Assembly: GCA_005656395.1 (NCBI GenBank)
Contig: SRSI01000050.1
Location: 4,340,001-4,404,000 of the forward strand
Origin: Strongyloides papillosus
Lineage: Eukaryota; Nematoda; Chromadorea; Rhabditida; Strongyloididae
Direction: 5' to 3'
DNA: 64,000 bases
Made by a program: the position numbers and the translations under genes. The notes beneath the pieces were generated by a model. That model made no database searches, was not told where the DNA came from, and saw only the letters and a list, made by a program, of their open reading frames with translations. Every line of letters begins with the position of its first letter. The first letter of the stretch is position 1. This document shows, piece by piece, positions 35,472 through 47,508 of the stretch.

Positions 35472-35570
35472 TTCAACAACTATAAAAATAGAAGTTATTA
35501 GAATCTTCTATTTTTGTACTTTTTTTTAAATAACGGAGAAATGTAAGTATTGCACACATCTCAATAAAAA
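35472..35570 (+). repeat. Repeat element, copy 2
   Basis: Second copy of the element at 34227-34327, same orientation, starts 1,245 bp away. The most conserved core is TTATTAGAATCTTCTAT followed about 20 bp later by AATAACGGAG and ATGTAAGTATTG. Confidence 0.75.
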
Positions 35571-36082
35571 ATATAATTTATTGGTTAATTTTTTAATTTA
35601 ATACACATAAAATAAAAAAATCAATTTGTAAGATAGTTTATAATATTTTTATTAATGTTCACAAGTAATTGCATAAAAAAATTAAATTTTTTTTATATCT
35701 GATCCAATCACTATATATTTGGCGTATATTCGTTTAATTTCTGCGGAGGTTTTGTTACACCCAACAAACTCTCTCCATTTTTTATCTAGTTATTTTTTCT
35801 TTTAAACCATCCTGACAATTCGTTGGTGGCTATTATTTTGCTTCCATTACTTGAGAAATATTTTTGAATCCTCATTTATATCAGTTTCTCTGCTTTCATT
35901 TACTTATACCAATCTTCCAGTTTTCCACTTCCACCCCTCTATACTTTATTCTTTAAATTTTAATTGAAGAACCATTTGCTTATAATTGACAGCAAGTCCA
36001 TTGTTGAATTCCTGTTGGTTGACTTGTTTTGAATATGGGATTCTACTTTTTATTGCTCCATCCCTTCCTGTTTCATATATAG
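35571..36082. other. Possible decayed transposon interior
   Basis: About 500 bp with slightly higher GC than its surroundings from 35700 on, leading into the transposon-like terminus at 36083. No intact transposase frame is visible in any reading direction. Confidence 0.35.
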
Positions 36083-36160
36083 TCTACCGCCGTATCCGCG
36101 GTTTCGGTATCTATGGTAATCTTTGGAACCAACCTACCGCGGATACGAGGAGACGACTGT
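36083..36160 (-). mobile_element. Terminal repeat of a Tigger/pogo-like DNA transposon
   Basis: A GC-rich island with a perfect 12-bp palindromic pair, CGTATCCGCGGT (36091-36102) and ACCGCGGATACG (36136-36147). Read on the minus strand it begins CAGTCGTCTCCTCGTATCC directly after TA, and has GGTTGGTTCC and GATACCGAAACC between the arms. This is the layout I remember for Tigger/pogo-type termini (TA target, 5' CAG, CCGCGGATA palindromes). Only one terminus was found, so the element is probably a relic. Confidence 0.5.
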
Positions 36161-36246
36161 AATAATAATTTTTTCTAAAATAAATAAAAAAAATTATTTA
36201 AAAAAGTTTCCAAACTTACATTGATACAGACATTTCTACTGTTAGT

Positions 36247-36565
36247 TCATTTGTAGTTTGTAAAACAACAGAGCCAATCCCCTGTGTCCACATCAGAAAA
36301 ATAGAGACCAAATGTACCAATTCCCAAATCCGAATACTTTTCAACTGCTAAAAAAAATATAAATTTACATGGAACAAAAATTACATTTATAGTTGTCCTC
36401 CTCTAGATATCCAATATCTAAATTTCCCAAAATAGTCATAAATAAATCCCTGACCAGTCTTTTTGAATCTATTACTGCATACTTCTCGATTGTTAACTCT
36501 AATTGCACCAAGCTATAGCTTATACCTGTAAGTGCAGAAAAGACAAAAATTGACTTTAAGATCAA
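36247..36565 (-). CDS. Doubtful small secreted protein gene or relic
   Basis: ATG at 36565, exons 36385-36565 and 36247-36347, 37-bp phase-1 intron, 93 residues. The N-terminus looks like a signal peptide (ILKSIFVFSALTGISYSLV). The end reads FGLYFSDVDTGDWLCCFTN, faintly like the GOLD-domain pattern of p24/TMED proteins (GDYxFCFDN). A sister frame continues the sequence with TNELTVEMSVSM, which might mean a frameshifted relic. The gene lies 87 bp from a transposon terminus. Support is only a consistent splice and a plausible signal peptide. Confidence 0.3.
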
Positions 36566-39500
36566 ACAGTCTATAAAAACTATGGGTAATGGACTTTAAA
36601 GTTAACTACCTTAAAATTGCAAAAGGATTCTGATTTGATATAAATTTTGTATAATTTTCACATTTAAATTTCAGGATAAATGGTTTCAAAGAAACGGGAC
36701 ACAAATCAATGCAAATATATTAATTTTTCTTATTTTTTCGTGTGTAAGAAGTGTCAATCAAATTTTGTAAATTTCAATGATAATAATAAAAATTATTTCT
36801 AAATAATGCTCCTCAATAAACCTTTTCCACAATTATTTATATATTTTTTGTATTTTATCAAATAATAAAAGAAAAGCCTATTAATATATGAGTGTTTGGA
36901 ATCTTTAATATGATTTTATCATACCTCCTGCTTCGTCAAAGAAAAGACTTATTAATGGATGCGAAAAAAGTTTTAAGATTATTGTTATTAATAATATTTA
37001 TATATAAAAGATACCTCCAGAATATTAAGATACATTTTATAATATATAAATATTTCTAAACTGGATTGTTTATAATATAAAAAATTTCAAAAAATTATTT
37101 ATTTATTTAGAAATATTATTATTTACAATCGACAAATATTCGCGATTATAATCAAAATCACTACCATATAACTTTAGTGATAAAATTTTTATTATTTAAA
37201 TCTCATCAAAAGTATTGTAAAATGTGATATATCAAAGATTTGTTTCAATTAACTGTTATTATTTATTATTTTGGTAATATTTAAAATTATATGATGTACA
37301 TGTCATTGCATTGAATCAAATTGTAAGGTTGAAATTTTTCAAATACCTATTTTATCATGTCATGTATGTTATATATATGGTAATTGCAATTGTCTAGTTC
37401 GATTATCTCTATCAATATATTTAATTTTTTCCTACTGATATCATAAGAGTTAGTTATCACTTTAATTTTACCTTTGCATATATTTTGTTGAAATTATTTT
37501 TGTGATTGTTGTAAAATAATCTTTATTTGTAAATAGAAAATATATTATAGTTTTCTACCCACATGCCAATTAATCTTTTTTTCCTATATACATGTGGCAT
37601 TTTAAAACATTTAATTACTTTTTTTTAATTATAATAAATGTATAGACATATATTTTATCATTTTTATTAAAATATATAAATTAAAGTTATACCTTTCAAT
37701 GATAACCTTTGTCTAATTAAAATATAAGTTTGCAAAAAGTTTATTACTATGAAAGTATAATTTATCTAAACCAATAGTTAGCGTAACTTTTGTACGTAAT
37801 ATATGTAAAAATGATATTGATAAAAAGTAATAAAATGTCTTAATATTTACACATAAACACATTGACACTTGATTACCTTACTAATATTACAACAATTTAA
37901 TTACCTATCTCCATTTTGACGTTTCATCATCATCAACATTCTTTAGACATACACATTCCTTCACAACAGTGATCTTCCTTCTTTACCATAAATGATACTT
38001 TCTTTAACGTTTTTATAAAATGATAAAAATAATGGTGATTAGTACTATAAATATTTTATTATTTAACATTAATAATGATATATTTATATCAGGTAACTAA
38101 ATCACTATAATAAATATAATTATTTTTATTAAAAGTGCGCAACACAACTCCTGAACTTTAAATATATATTATAAATCCTTGACCTTGGTGTTGTAGAAGA
38201 TATTACTTCTTCTAAATTAATAAATATTTTAAAGAGAGAAATCAAATATATTATATAAATTTTTTTTACCCACTTCATGTACCATATTTAATTGGGTATG
38301 AAAGAATCTTATTGAAAATAAGAGTGTATCTAATTTTGTTTTGAAAAAACATTTTTAGGGAACTACTAATTACCTTGTTATTTTAATGTATAAGTTTATT
38401 TAAACTTCTTTAAAAAATTTACAAAATTTTTATTCATTATTCATTTTGAAGAAATCATTCTAACTGTAAATAATTCGAGATAACAATTTTTTTTCACCAG
38501 AAATTAATTAAAAAATAAGATAATGACAACATATGCCACCATAAAAAGGAGTAGAATCGAAAAAAAATTGATTCATATCTCATTTTAAATTTCTTTTTCA
38601 TAACACAAAGAAGACCCTTCAAAATATATTTAAAAAATACAAAAGATAAGGATACAATAATTTTTGTTATGTTAAAATTAAGGGAAATTATATAACTATT
38701 ATACGTAATAATAATTGTCAAATTTTTAAAATATATATCTTCTAATTATACCTATTTACCTATAAAAATAATCAATCTCCCACCATAACAATCTCCTTTT
38801 CTTAATATAGTATCCTTGACCAAAAGAGGTTCTCTCTATGATATTATAACTATAAATATTTATATATATTATGATAAACTATACCCGCCTAAATAAAATA
38901 TATAAATGTTAAATATTTCCTAAATCATAAAGATTTTTATTATTAATTTATATCATTCTATATATATCTTATATTAAAATAATTTGTTATTTAAATTAAC
39001 TACCTATATTTTAATTATATATATACTGATAATAAAGTACACATATTTAAAGGAGAAAATGAAATATGCATTTTTCTAGTTTCATTTTTAATTAATTATT
39101 AAAGAAATTAATGGTTCCTTTTTAAAAAGATAATAAATAGACTAAATTATTTTAAATTTATATGTATTTTCTTAACTTTTTAAATATTAATTACCTGTAA
39201 TCATTTCCTCCAACTATTATATATATAAATTTATTAATTAAATTTTCTTTTATAAATACTTTTACTATGTCTCTACAATCTACAAACTTTTAATCAAATA
39301 GCCTTTTTTAAACTTTTTAAACATCATAATTACTCCAAAAACTCTTTTTATTTTATTAGTATATTTACAACATAATTAAAATAAAACAAACTATTGTTGT
39401 TATTAATTACACATCTTTTATCTGTAGTAAAAAATAAAAACAACTTTAAATTCCCTTTTTTACCTTCAGCATCCTCAAACAAACTTTATTTTTCTTCAAT

Positions 39501-39645
39501 TACCTTTTTAAATATTGTTAATTTAATTTTATAACAAAACATTAACAATTTCAATGTATATAATTTTATCACAACTTAAATAACATTTTCTATCATCATC
39601 CTACGTTGCGCAATTTTTAATTTTTTTATCACTATTTTAGTACTC
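36566..39645. other. Long non-coding AT-rich region
   Basis: About 3.1 kb with very low GC and no supported gene. The minus frame 38494-38721 is low complexity. No repeat family was recognised here by eye. Confidence 0.5.
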
Positions 39646-39654
39646 TTTAAAAGG
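39646..39654 (+). promoter_or_regulatory. TATA-like box
   Basis: TTTAAAAGG lies 43 bp before the ATG of the cysteine-rich membrane protein, at a spacing that suits a core promoter. Weak by itself in AT-rich DNA. Confidence 0.35.
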
Positions 39655-39688
39655 CTTGATACTACATACACAACATACACAAAACACC

Positions 39689-40276
39689 ATGATTTCATCT
39701 CAAAGTATTTTTATTATTTTATCATTATTAGCAATTTACCTTCCATTAACTATCAATGGACAACAAAAAACTTGTGAGGTAAATCAAATATTTAATGGAC
39801 AAGATTGTATCTGTGCACCAGGATACTTCTCCTCCAAGTCAGATGAATCAAAATCACGATGTGAAGATGAATGTGAAGATATCTTCAAATCTATCTTCGT
39901 TCAAGGTGTCTGTGTCAAAGGAATCTTCTCAAGAATCGAAAGAAATAAACAACCTGAATGTAATTTGAGGTGTGGTATGAATTTCCATTGGTGGACTACT
40001 ATTGGTCTCCTTACTATTGCTGCTGCAGCTCTTGCTACACTTATCTTTACTATTCCTATGTGTATTGCTACCTGTTCATCTTGCCTTCATGCTAGAAAAG
40101 TTAGTTACCTTCAAATTTAATTACTTACTCTTTTACCATCATTTCAGGCTAACAAAAACGCTAGAAAAGTTTATGAAGAAACTACAAATCCCCAACCAAA
40201 TAAAGATCAATCTGCTGTTGCTACTATGGGATACAACCCTTACTCATACTGGCCATATTATGCTGCACGTGCCTAA
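39689..40276 (+). CDS. Type I membrane protein with cysteine-rich ectodomain
   Basis: Exons 39689-40099 and 40148-40276, 48-bp phase-0 intron with donor GTTAGT, 179 residues. Signal peptide (SIFIILSLLAIYLPLTING), then an ectodomain of about 70 residues with eight cysteines (TCEVNQIFNGQDCICAPGYF, CEDECEDIF, CVKGIF, CNLRCGMNF) that includes an EGF-like CxCAPGYF element. A transmembrane helix follows (IGLLTIAAAALATLIFTI), then a cysteine pair that could be palmitoylated (ATCSSC). The cytoplasmic tail is short and ends with an aromatic cluster (NPYSYWPYYAA). The alternative without splicing stops soon after the helix; splicing adds a coherent tail. Family not recognised. Confidence 0.75.
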
Positions 40277-40565
40277 GAATATACTCAACTTCAATCTACT
40301 CTCCTATATATACTTATATATTCTTTCCTGATCTTGACATAAAAATTCCTTTCTTTCTTAACTTTTTCTTTTCATATATTGTTTTTTATATCTATATACA
40401 ATTAATAATCGAAAGATGTATTTTAATACTATTATTTAAAGTTGAAAGTAAATATATGTCAAAAAAAGAAATTTATTTTAAAAAACCTGATTTCATTTTT
40501 TTGTTATTTTAAATTTTATACTTGTTTTCGATTATCAAAATGAGATAAAAAAAAATTGTGTTATT

Positions 40566-42057
40566 TTAAAGGATCCCTTCATTACGTCTCCTATTTCTTT
40601 CTTCTCTAGAATATCTTTTGATTCTAGATATTTTTTTAGGTAATGCATTAACATTGTCATCTTCATTGAAATCTTCTCTTGATAAAAATCCATAATTATC
40701 TAAATTTACTTTTCTCCTACTAAAATTATAAGTAAATTTTCTGGCCTCATTTTTGATCTTATCTCTCTCATCCCTCTTAAGCAAAGCAGCTTGTTTCTCT
40801 TTCTCATCAACAGGCTTAAGATGGTATTCAGGAATATGTGTATTCAAAGCCTCTCTCCAAGTCATATTCTTATAATAAAGTGAAGTTAATAATTTACCGA
40901 TAATAAAAGGATTCAATGCCTTTGAACCTTTTTCCCATTTAATATATTTCTCTATTGGTATTCTAAATGATGGTAACTTTTCTGAGATCCCAATCCTCAT
41001 AGTTTCTCTTTCTGGACCCTCATCTGACGGTGCAATGATAAATGTATCAAATATCCTTAAATCATCAGGTAAATTCTGTTTGGCTTTAGGTGATATAAAA
41101 GCAACTCTGTTTGTTGATTTGTCATAAAAGTTGACACTCTTCTTAACAGACATAATTGGTCTGAATGGATAAGAACCTTCTGATGCCATAATAAAACCAT
41201 TGTTGCCCTCCTCAACACTCTCCAATTTCTTCCCACCTGATCCATAAAGAAAGGTAAATTGTTTTTTCATTAAATCTGATAAACATGGATCTGTAAGGAC
41301 ATTTGTTAATGTTACATCAAATGGATATCCCTTAAACCAAAGATAATCCCACAACTTCTGGATTGAATTTGTAATATTTTGTTGAGTTGGGTATCTTAAC
41401 TTATATAAATGTCTACAATCAATTAAAAGTTTTGGGATCTCTTCATTATTCCTGTAGGAAGAATAGTAATTGTACCCATAATGTTTATTTATACGTTCTT
41501 GAAAATAAAAAATTATAACTTTAGAAAAAATAAATTAAAAAACTTACCTCTGAAGTCAGTTCCATAACAATCTATAAGTTGGTGGAAATGCCTTGCATAA
41601 ACCATCTCACCGTTATTAAATTTCATCTGATTTATCTCTGATATATTTTCTTTACCCTCTTTCGGAGATTCCTTATTTTCTTTATTATATAAACTACATA
41701 AAAAAGATTCTCTATCATCGACTGTATTCATTCTAATTAACCTCATCCAATCATCATCGTTCAAAACTTTGGGTACATATTTTGATTTTTCATAAAATAT
41801 CTAAAAAAACCGAGAATGTACTTTAAAAATAATTAAAAAAATACATTTATTTGTCCCGCAAGAATGTTGAACTTCTGTCTAACTTCCCTGCTATCCAATG
41901 ATTTAAGGAAATCTCCTGATGGCAATATAGTTTTGGGTATGTTTTGATCAAAAAGATCCTCTAATATTCTTGAAGTACTACTATTCTGGCAGAATCTTTT
42001 TATATGACCATTATTTTCAAGTAATTGTTTACTTCTTTTTGATATTAAATTTAACAT
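40566..42057 (-). CDS. Probable mitochondrial protein, family not recognised
   Basis: Exons 41845-42057, 41548-41800 and 40566-41497 (phases 0 and 1), 465 residues. The N-terminus is basic and Ser-rich with no early acidic residues (LISKRSKQLL, HIKRFCQNSS), like a mitochondrial presequence. The middle contains ARHFHQLIDCYGTDF, CRHLYKLRYPTQQN and IQKLWDYLWFKGYPFDVT. The C-terminal third has PSFRIPIEKYIKWEKGSKAL, and the end is very basic (KKISRIKRYSREERNRRR), as in proteins that bind RNA or ribosomes. A nematode mitoribosomal or RNA-handling protein is a guess; I could not match it to a family. It is divergent from the SARNP-like gene. Confidence 0.75.
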
Positions 42058-42621
42058 AGTTGAAAAATAATAATTTTAATGGCCGTACCTTCATTAACTC
42101 AATAATGTACAAGTGATAACTACGGCCAACCGATTGTCAACACCTGAAATCGCCACTACTCCACCTTCAGGTCATATTTTTTGTTTCAGTTTAATTATTA
42201 TCATTTGTAAAGTGTTGTTTTTGTAAAATTAACCATTTATCATATTAACAAAACTACTCAAGTATAGAAAAACTTCTAAAAAAAGACTTTTCCGTTGTTA
42301 AAGCATTTAATGTAAAGTTTTGATAATTATTATTAACATATATTCTATTAAATGAATACTCTTCAGTCATTAAAACGTTATGCACTTCTACAAACAAAAT
42401 TTGCGCATCAGAGGTCAATAAACTAGCCAACTATAACATAGAAAGACGGTGAAATTCAATAAAAAAAGTCTCTGTCTTGTTTGTACACATCTCTCCAAAT
42501 ATTTAAGATTTTAATTTGCCAAGACTATTCTGATTTTTTTATTCGAAAATTTCTTTTCACTATATTTGTACTACTATTTTTTTCCTACTTTTAGGATTAC
42601 GAATTCAAACCAGAAATAAAG
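42058..42621. other. Divergent promoter region with two hairpins
   Basis: Spacer between the mitochondrial-type gene and the SARNP-like gene. Inverted repeats TGGCCGTA/TACGGCCA (42080-42087, 42121-42128) and ACCTGAA/TTCAGGT (42142-42148, 42166-42172) sit just upstream of the minus-strand start. A U-rich acceptor (CCTACTTTTAG, AG at 42593-42594) lies 27 bases before the SARNP-like ATG. Confidence 0.5.
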
Positions 42622-43425
42622 ATGTCATCAGCTGATGAATTAGAAAAACTTACAGTAACACAAATAAGAGAAAAACTTAAGGCAAATAATTTACCAGTAA
42701 CTGGAACAAAAGCTGTTCTTATTAAGAGACTTCTTGAACATAATGAAGAAAGTTTACTGAAGGATGACGAAGATATCCATTCTGTTAAGGATATGGCTGA
42801 TTTAGATGAGGAACTTCTTAATGATGACACTGTTAAGGAGGTTAAAAATGGATCGAAAAAAGAAGATGGGAATGGTAAGGAAAATCCTAAAGAATCCGTG
42901 GCTGAAGATAAGAAGGAGATTAACAAAGAGGAAGATAATAAGAATGATGGAAGTGCTAAGCAACAACAACAAACATTAGTGAAGAAAATAACTAACGTAG
43001 AAGGTGTTGTTGAGCTGGATGAGGAAAGGAAAATCAAATTAAAGAGAGCAGAAAGATTTAATCTTCCAGCTGAGAATGTTCTTACTGATGAGGAGAAAAA
43101 GAAGCTTAGAGAGGAACGTTTCAAAGGTGCTGCTTCAACAACATCAGAAGAAAGTACACAATCTTCAACTGTTGATGAGATGGAAGCAAAAAGAAAAGAA
43201 AGAGCTAAACGTTTTGGAATACCAGAAGTTACACCAGAAAAGAATTCACCAACAAGTAGTTTAATTGGCAAAAAAAGAAAACCAATAAAGTTTGGTGGTG
43301 AAGTTGAGGTTGATGCTGATAAGCTAGCAGCTAGAGCCAAAAGATTTGGAATTACCAGTACAGTTGGTGATGTGGAAGAGAAAAAGAAAAAGAGACTAGA
43401 AAGATTTGGTTTAAGTAAAGCTTAA
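42622..43425 (+). CDS. SARNP/CIP29/Tho1-like SAP-domain protein
   Basis: Single exon, 267 residues. The N-terminal SAP domain reads LEKLTVTQIREKLKANNLPV then GTKAVLIKRLLEH, a DNA/RNA-binding helix-turn-helix. The middle is charged and low complexity (KKEDGNGKENPKES). The C-terminal half carries repeats of the family's RF motif: AERFNLP, EERFKGA, AKRFGIP, AKRFGIT and LERFGLSKA at the very end. In yeast and animals, Tho1/SARNP uses these tandem motifs to bind the DEAD-box helicase UAP56/Sub2 in mRNA export (TREX). The start follows a probable trans-splice acceptor and precedes the SAP domain at the usual distance. Confidence 0.9.
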   Translation: MSSADELEKLTVTQIREKLKANNLPVTGTKAVLIKRLLEHNEESLLKDDEDIHSVKDMADLDEELLNDDTVKEVKNGSKKEDGNGKENPKESVAEDKKEINKEEDNKNDGSAKQQQQTLVKKITNVEGVVELDEERKIKLKRAERFNLPAENVLTDEEKKKLREERFKGAASTTSEESTQSSTVDEMEAKRKERAKRFGIPEVTPEKNSPTSSLIGKKRKPIKFGGEVEVDADKLAARAKRFGITSTVGDVEEKKKKRLERFGLSKA

Positions 43426-46400
43426 CTATTTATGATATGAGGACAAGATAATTACCCTTCCTAATTACTATCTCATCTATTTATGATATTGTTATTGTGA
43501 AACTATTTTTTCTTCGTTCAATTGTTTTTTTTTTAAATCTTTTTTATTTACTATTGTCAACTTAAATAGATAATCATAATGTCTGTGTAAAAAAAACTTT
43601 TTTGTTATTATTTTTAATAAGAATGTATATTGATCAAGTACTATTTTAATATTAAATTTAATATGTATATAATATATTTATATATATCTCATAATAAATA
43701 TAAACACACATCTCATTTTGGTATCTCCTTTTTATAAATATTATTTGGATTAAATAAAATGTTAAATAAAGATAATATAAATTTGTTTATTTTATAATCG
43801 TCGTGGCCAAATTTACTTTCATAATATTTCAAAATAAAAAGAAAATCATCATAGAAAAATTGGAATGTTTTTTTTATATGTAAAATGAAATGTTTTCTCT
43901 CCATTTCAATATATTGCAGAGGAATGTATAAAATATACTGATAGTATAAATATATCATCATTTCTTTTCAAAACTTTAATGCATATTTGATTTTTCTAAT
44001 TCCTCCGTAGCTCTATTAGTAAGTATTATATTTTTTACAAATATTTAATTTTTATACAGTTTTTAAACATATTTAATATTTTACTGTTGTATTGGTATTT
44101 TTAATATATATCTATAACTTTTCTTATCTGGGATGACATTTTGAAATACTTCAAAATCAAATTACACACATATAGGTTTAATATTTTAACTATTACAATT
44201 ATATCATCTATCAAATATAAATGTGCATCTTTTCTTAAATATTATATCTTTTTATTGATTTCTATGAGTTTTTTGAATAGTTGCATTAGTGATCTTTATG
44301 GATATATTACTCGTTAGGTAATAATAAATTGATCCATTCATAGTAAATGAAATTTTTCCTCTTTGATCTTTTAAAAAAAGTAATTTTAGGTTACATTTTT
44401 AGTTAATCAATATAGATGGGCAATTTTATTGTGTATGTTTATCTAAATATCTATATATATACATTATATATATATAGTCTATCTAATGATGGTTATAAAG
44501 AGTCGGGGGACCTTTCCTTTTCTCCTATAATATCTAATTTTGAAAGAAAAAAAAAGCCATATAGACATAATGAGGTCATTATACTTTTTAATTTTTTATC
44601 TTTATTAACATTTTCATTCTCTTATTCTACAAGAGTGAATCATTAGTTAGGAAGTTAACCTAGTGATTACATTATCTATCCATCTTCTATTTAATTTATG
44701 TAATACAATTTCACAATTTTATTTTTTGATAACATTTACAAAATCTATCTATTTACAAATATTCCTTAAAATATTAAATAAAAAATCACTTTTTCTTAGC
44801 ATAAACTTTAAACTAATCATATTTCTATTGGTATCAATTTGTTTAACTCTTTTTTTACTTACCATATCATTCTTGCAAAAGATGTGTCATATTTTCTATT
44901 TAAAAGTACCACTATCATCTATGATACATACATAATTTCTGCTATTCATTAGTATTTGTTTATTTTAGAAATATTTTTGACACTAAAGTATTTTTATCTT
45001 TTAACTTTTTAAAATATTTTATTCGCTGTATAAAAGTATTACTCTATCTATTAATGTATATCATCAGAGAATTTTTTTTCAAAAAATGGGGTTCTGTTAA
45101 TGTTTTCAATATATATGTATAGAATTACAACCAGATAACTTTTTTTCCCTGGAACTATAAATCTTTTTATAATGAAAGTTAAATAAAGTGCTTTTATAAG
45201 ATTATTAGCGTTTTATTTTACTTTAAAAGTACTTATTACAATGTTTGAAAATGGTTCTTCTGTTCTTGAATGGGTATGACCTTTTCTCTTTCATAATGTT
45301 ATTGTTTTATCCATAATTTATTATTATTATAGAAAATTACGCTATAAGCAAGATATTATTGAGATTTTTTACTAAATAATATGTTCTTGAAAATACATAT
45401 ATCCATTAAATTAAAAAAAACTTCTACAACCTCACTATAACATTCTAATTTTTCTATTATTGTTTACTATATTGAAAATTTATTTCGTTATCGCGTTTTA
45501 TTTTTAAATTTATCATAAAGGTCGTGTTTCAACAATTAATCATCAAAAAATTAATTTTCTATCTTAAAATTGGCAACTTATTTGTTAAATTACATGAATC
45601 AATGGTTTTGTACAGAAAGGAAGAAGGAACTTGAAATGTTTTGAAAAAAATTGTCATAAATATGAATCACGACATCAGGTAAAAGGTTAAAAAATTTTTC
45701 TAATTTATAGTTATTTTAAAGACAAAAAAATAACTTTCTTTACTTAAGATAACATTTGTTTTCCTATTTTTTCCTTATCATTTCCTTTAGTATTAAATTA
45801 CTTTACTTTACAACAACAAAAGTACTTTTTTTATTAGTATTTACTATAGATTATTTTGTTAAATTATTCTATATCTAATGTAATTTTGATTCTCCATAGA
45901 AATAATCTAATTTTGTATTAAAAATAATTGTTTTTGTGTTATGTAATATTATGAGATAACAATACATATACTCTATTTTCTAGGTATAAGTTTCTTGTTC
46001 CATATAATTAGAAGAAATACATAGTGAGTGAAATTTGAAATATATTATTAATATTGTACTTTAAGATAAGGTATTATTTAAAGAAAATCTATATATAAAT
46101 ACATTAAATTTTTGTCATTATACCATTTAACATTGGTATTTTAAAAGCCATATTTAGTACTGTCGTATGTATGTTACAAGTATTTACATCTGTATATATG
46201 TGTAGATATATACATATAATTTTAAAAAAGGTATTAATATCTATACATATATAGTATACTTCTATTCTGAACAATATTATTATTATTATTAATAATAAAT
46301 TTATGTGCAGTTTAAACATATACTATTACATATAGAAATTTATTTATTTAATCGTATTTTGTATCTATAGTAATAATATTGTAAAAAAAAATTTTTGTAA

Positions 46401-47508
46401 ACCATATAAAAACTGTGTTTAGTCTATATATTTTTACCTTTTTATTTTTGTTATTTTTATAATAGAATGTAAGTGTTTAAAATAATATTTTTTGTCATGC
46501 TATTTATTATTAACATGGATTGATAATAAAAATGTGTTTTAAATATCCTACCATTTATTCTTTTTTTTCATAATTAATCAAAAAGAATATTTATCATTTG
46601 TCTTTTTTTTATATTTATTGTTAAAATACGGATAAAGTGTAGGCATTGAGTTTCATGATATAAATAATGTTCGTAATTTATCATTTAATCCTTTTTTTAT
46701 ATCATGTATATTTAATTTTAATATCCTTTTATAGTTAATGCATTACAATAAAAGTTTTATGAATTTATAATAATTGCGGTTTGATTTTCAAAATGATTAA
46801 CAGTTTTATATATTTTAAAATATATTGATAAAAATAATGTATATATTACTCATACATTGATAAGCCTACGTATATTCTACATGTTTTATTTCACCTTAAC
46901 TTTATTCTCAAGTATGTTCTCTAAACATTTATCAGCAGTTATTTTAAAAATTTCTAAAACACATATGTTATGTGTCTTAATTTACCTTAAGAGAACGACC
47001 AAAAACTTATGTTCTATTATTTAAAATAATATCACAGTAAAAAAGAAGTTTTTTTTTCAAGTTTTTCTCTACAAAATGACACGATATATAGTTGTCATAT
47101 TCTTGATATTAAAGTAGAATCTTTTTATTCATTTAATATATCTTAAATGTAAATATTATTCTCCTATAAGTATATCGAACATCATACCTCTTAATACTAA
47201 CTCTTACTCTAAAGAGATAGATCAACGCTTATCAAAAGCTAAATGGTATAACTTTTTTTTTCTGCACCCTAAATGATACGTTATAACTACTCTTTTCCTC
47301 CGATTAGTAATTTATATAATCATTTTAGTTGCAATATTTCATTAATTTTCTTCTATAAATTTATTAAATAAACATTAATAATTGGAAAACTTTGTATAAC
47401 TTATACATTCAAAAAATATATTCTTATCTTTTTCTTTTACTAGTTTTTTTTGTCCTTAAAATTATTTTTCTCTTGAAATACCAAACTAATATTGGGTGTC
47501 GGTGATTC
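43426..47508. other. 4-kb non-coding AT-rich region
   Basis: No supported gene. The frames 43713-43961 (minus), 44416-44646, 44663-44935 and 46104-46319 (minus) are hydrophobic low-complexity translations of AT text. A short ATT/AAT trinucleotide run lies at about 46276-46305. The right end should contain the ral-1 promoter. Confidence 0.5.

Noticed and set aside
42597..43340. 247-residue minus-strand Ser/Phe-rich frame
   Set aside because: It lies antisense to the SARNP-like gene and is a by-product of its Lys/Glu-rich codons.
44416..44935. Two hydrophobic plus-strand frames in the 4-kb desert
   Set aside because: Ile/Leu/Phe/Tyr-rich translation is expected from AT-rich non-coding DNA; no start context or splice support.
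45252..45290. Short ATG frame (MFENGSSVLEW) followed by a GT donor, considered as an alternative first exon of ral-1
   Set aside because: The donor phase does not fit the phase-1 acceptor of ral-1 exon 2, and it lies more than 2 kb away.
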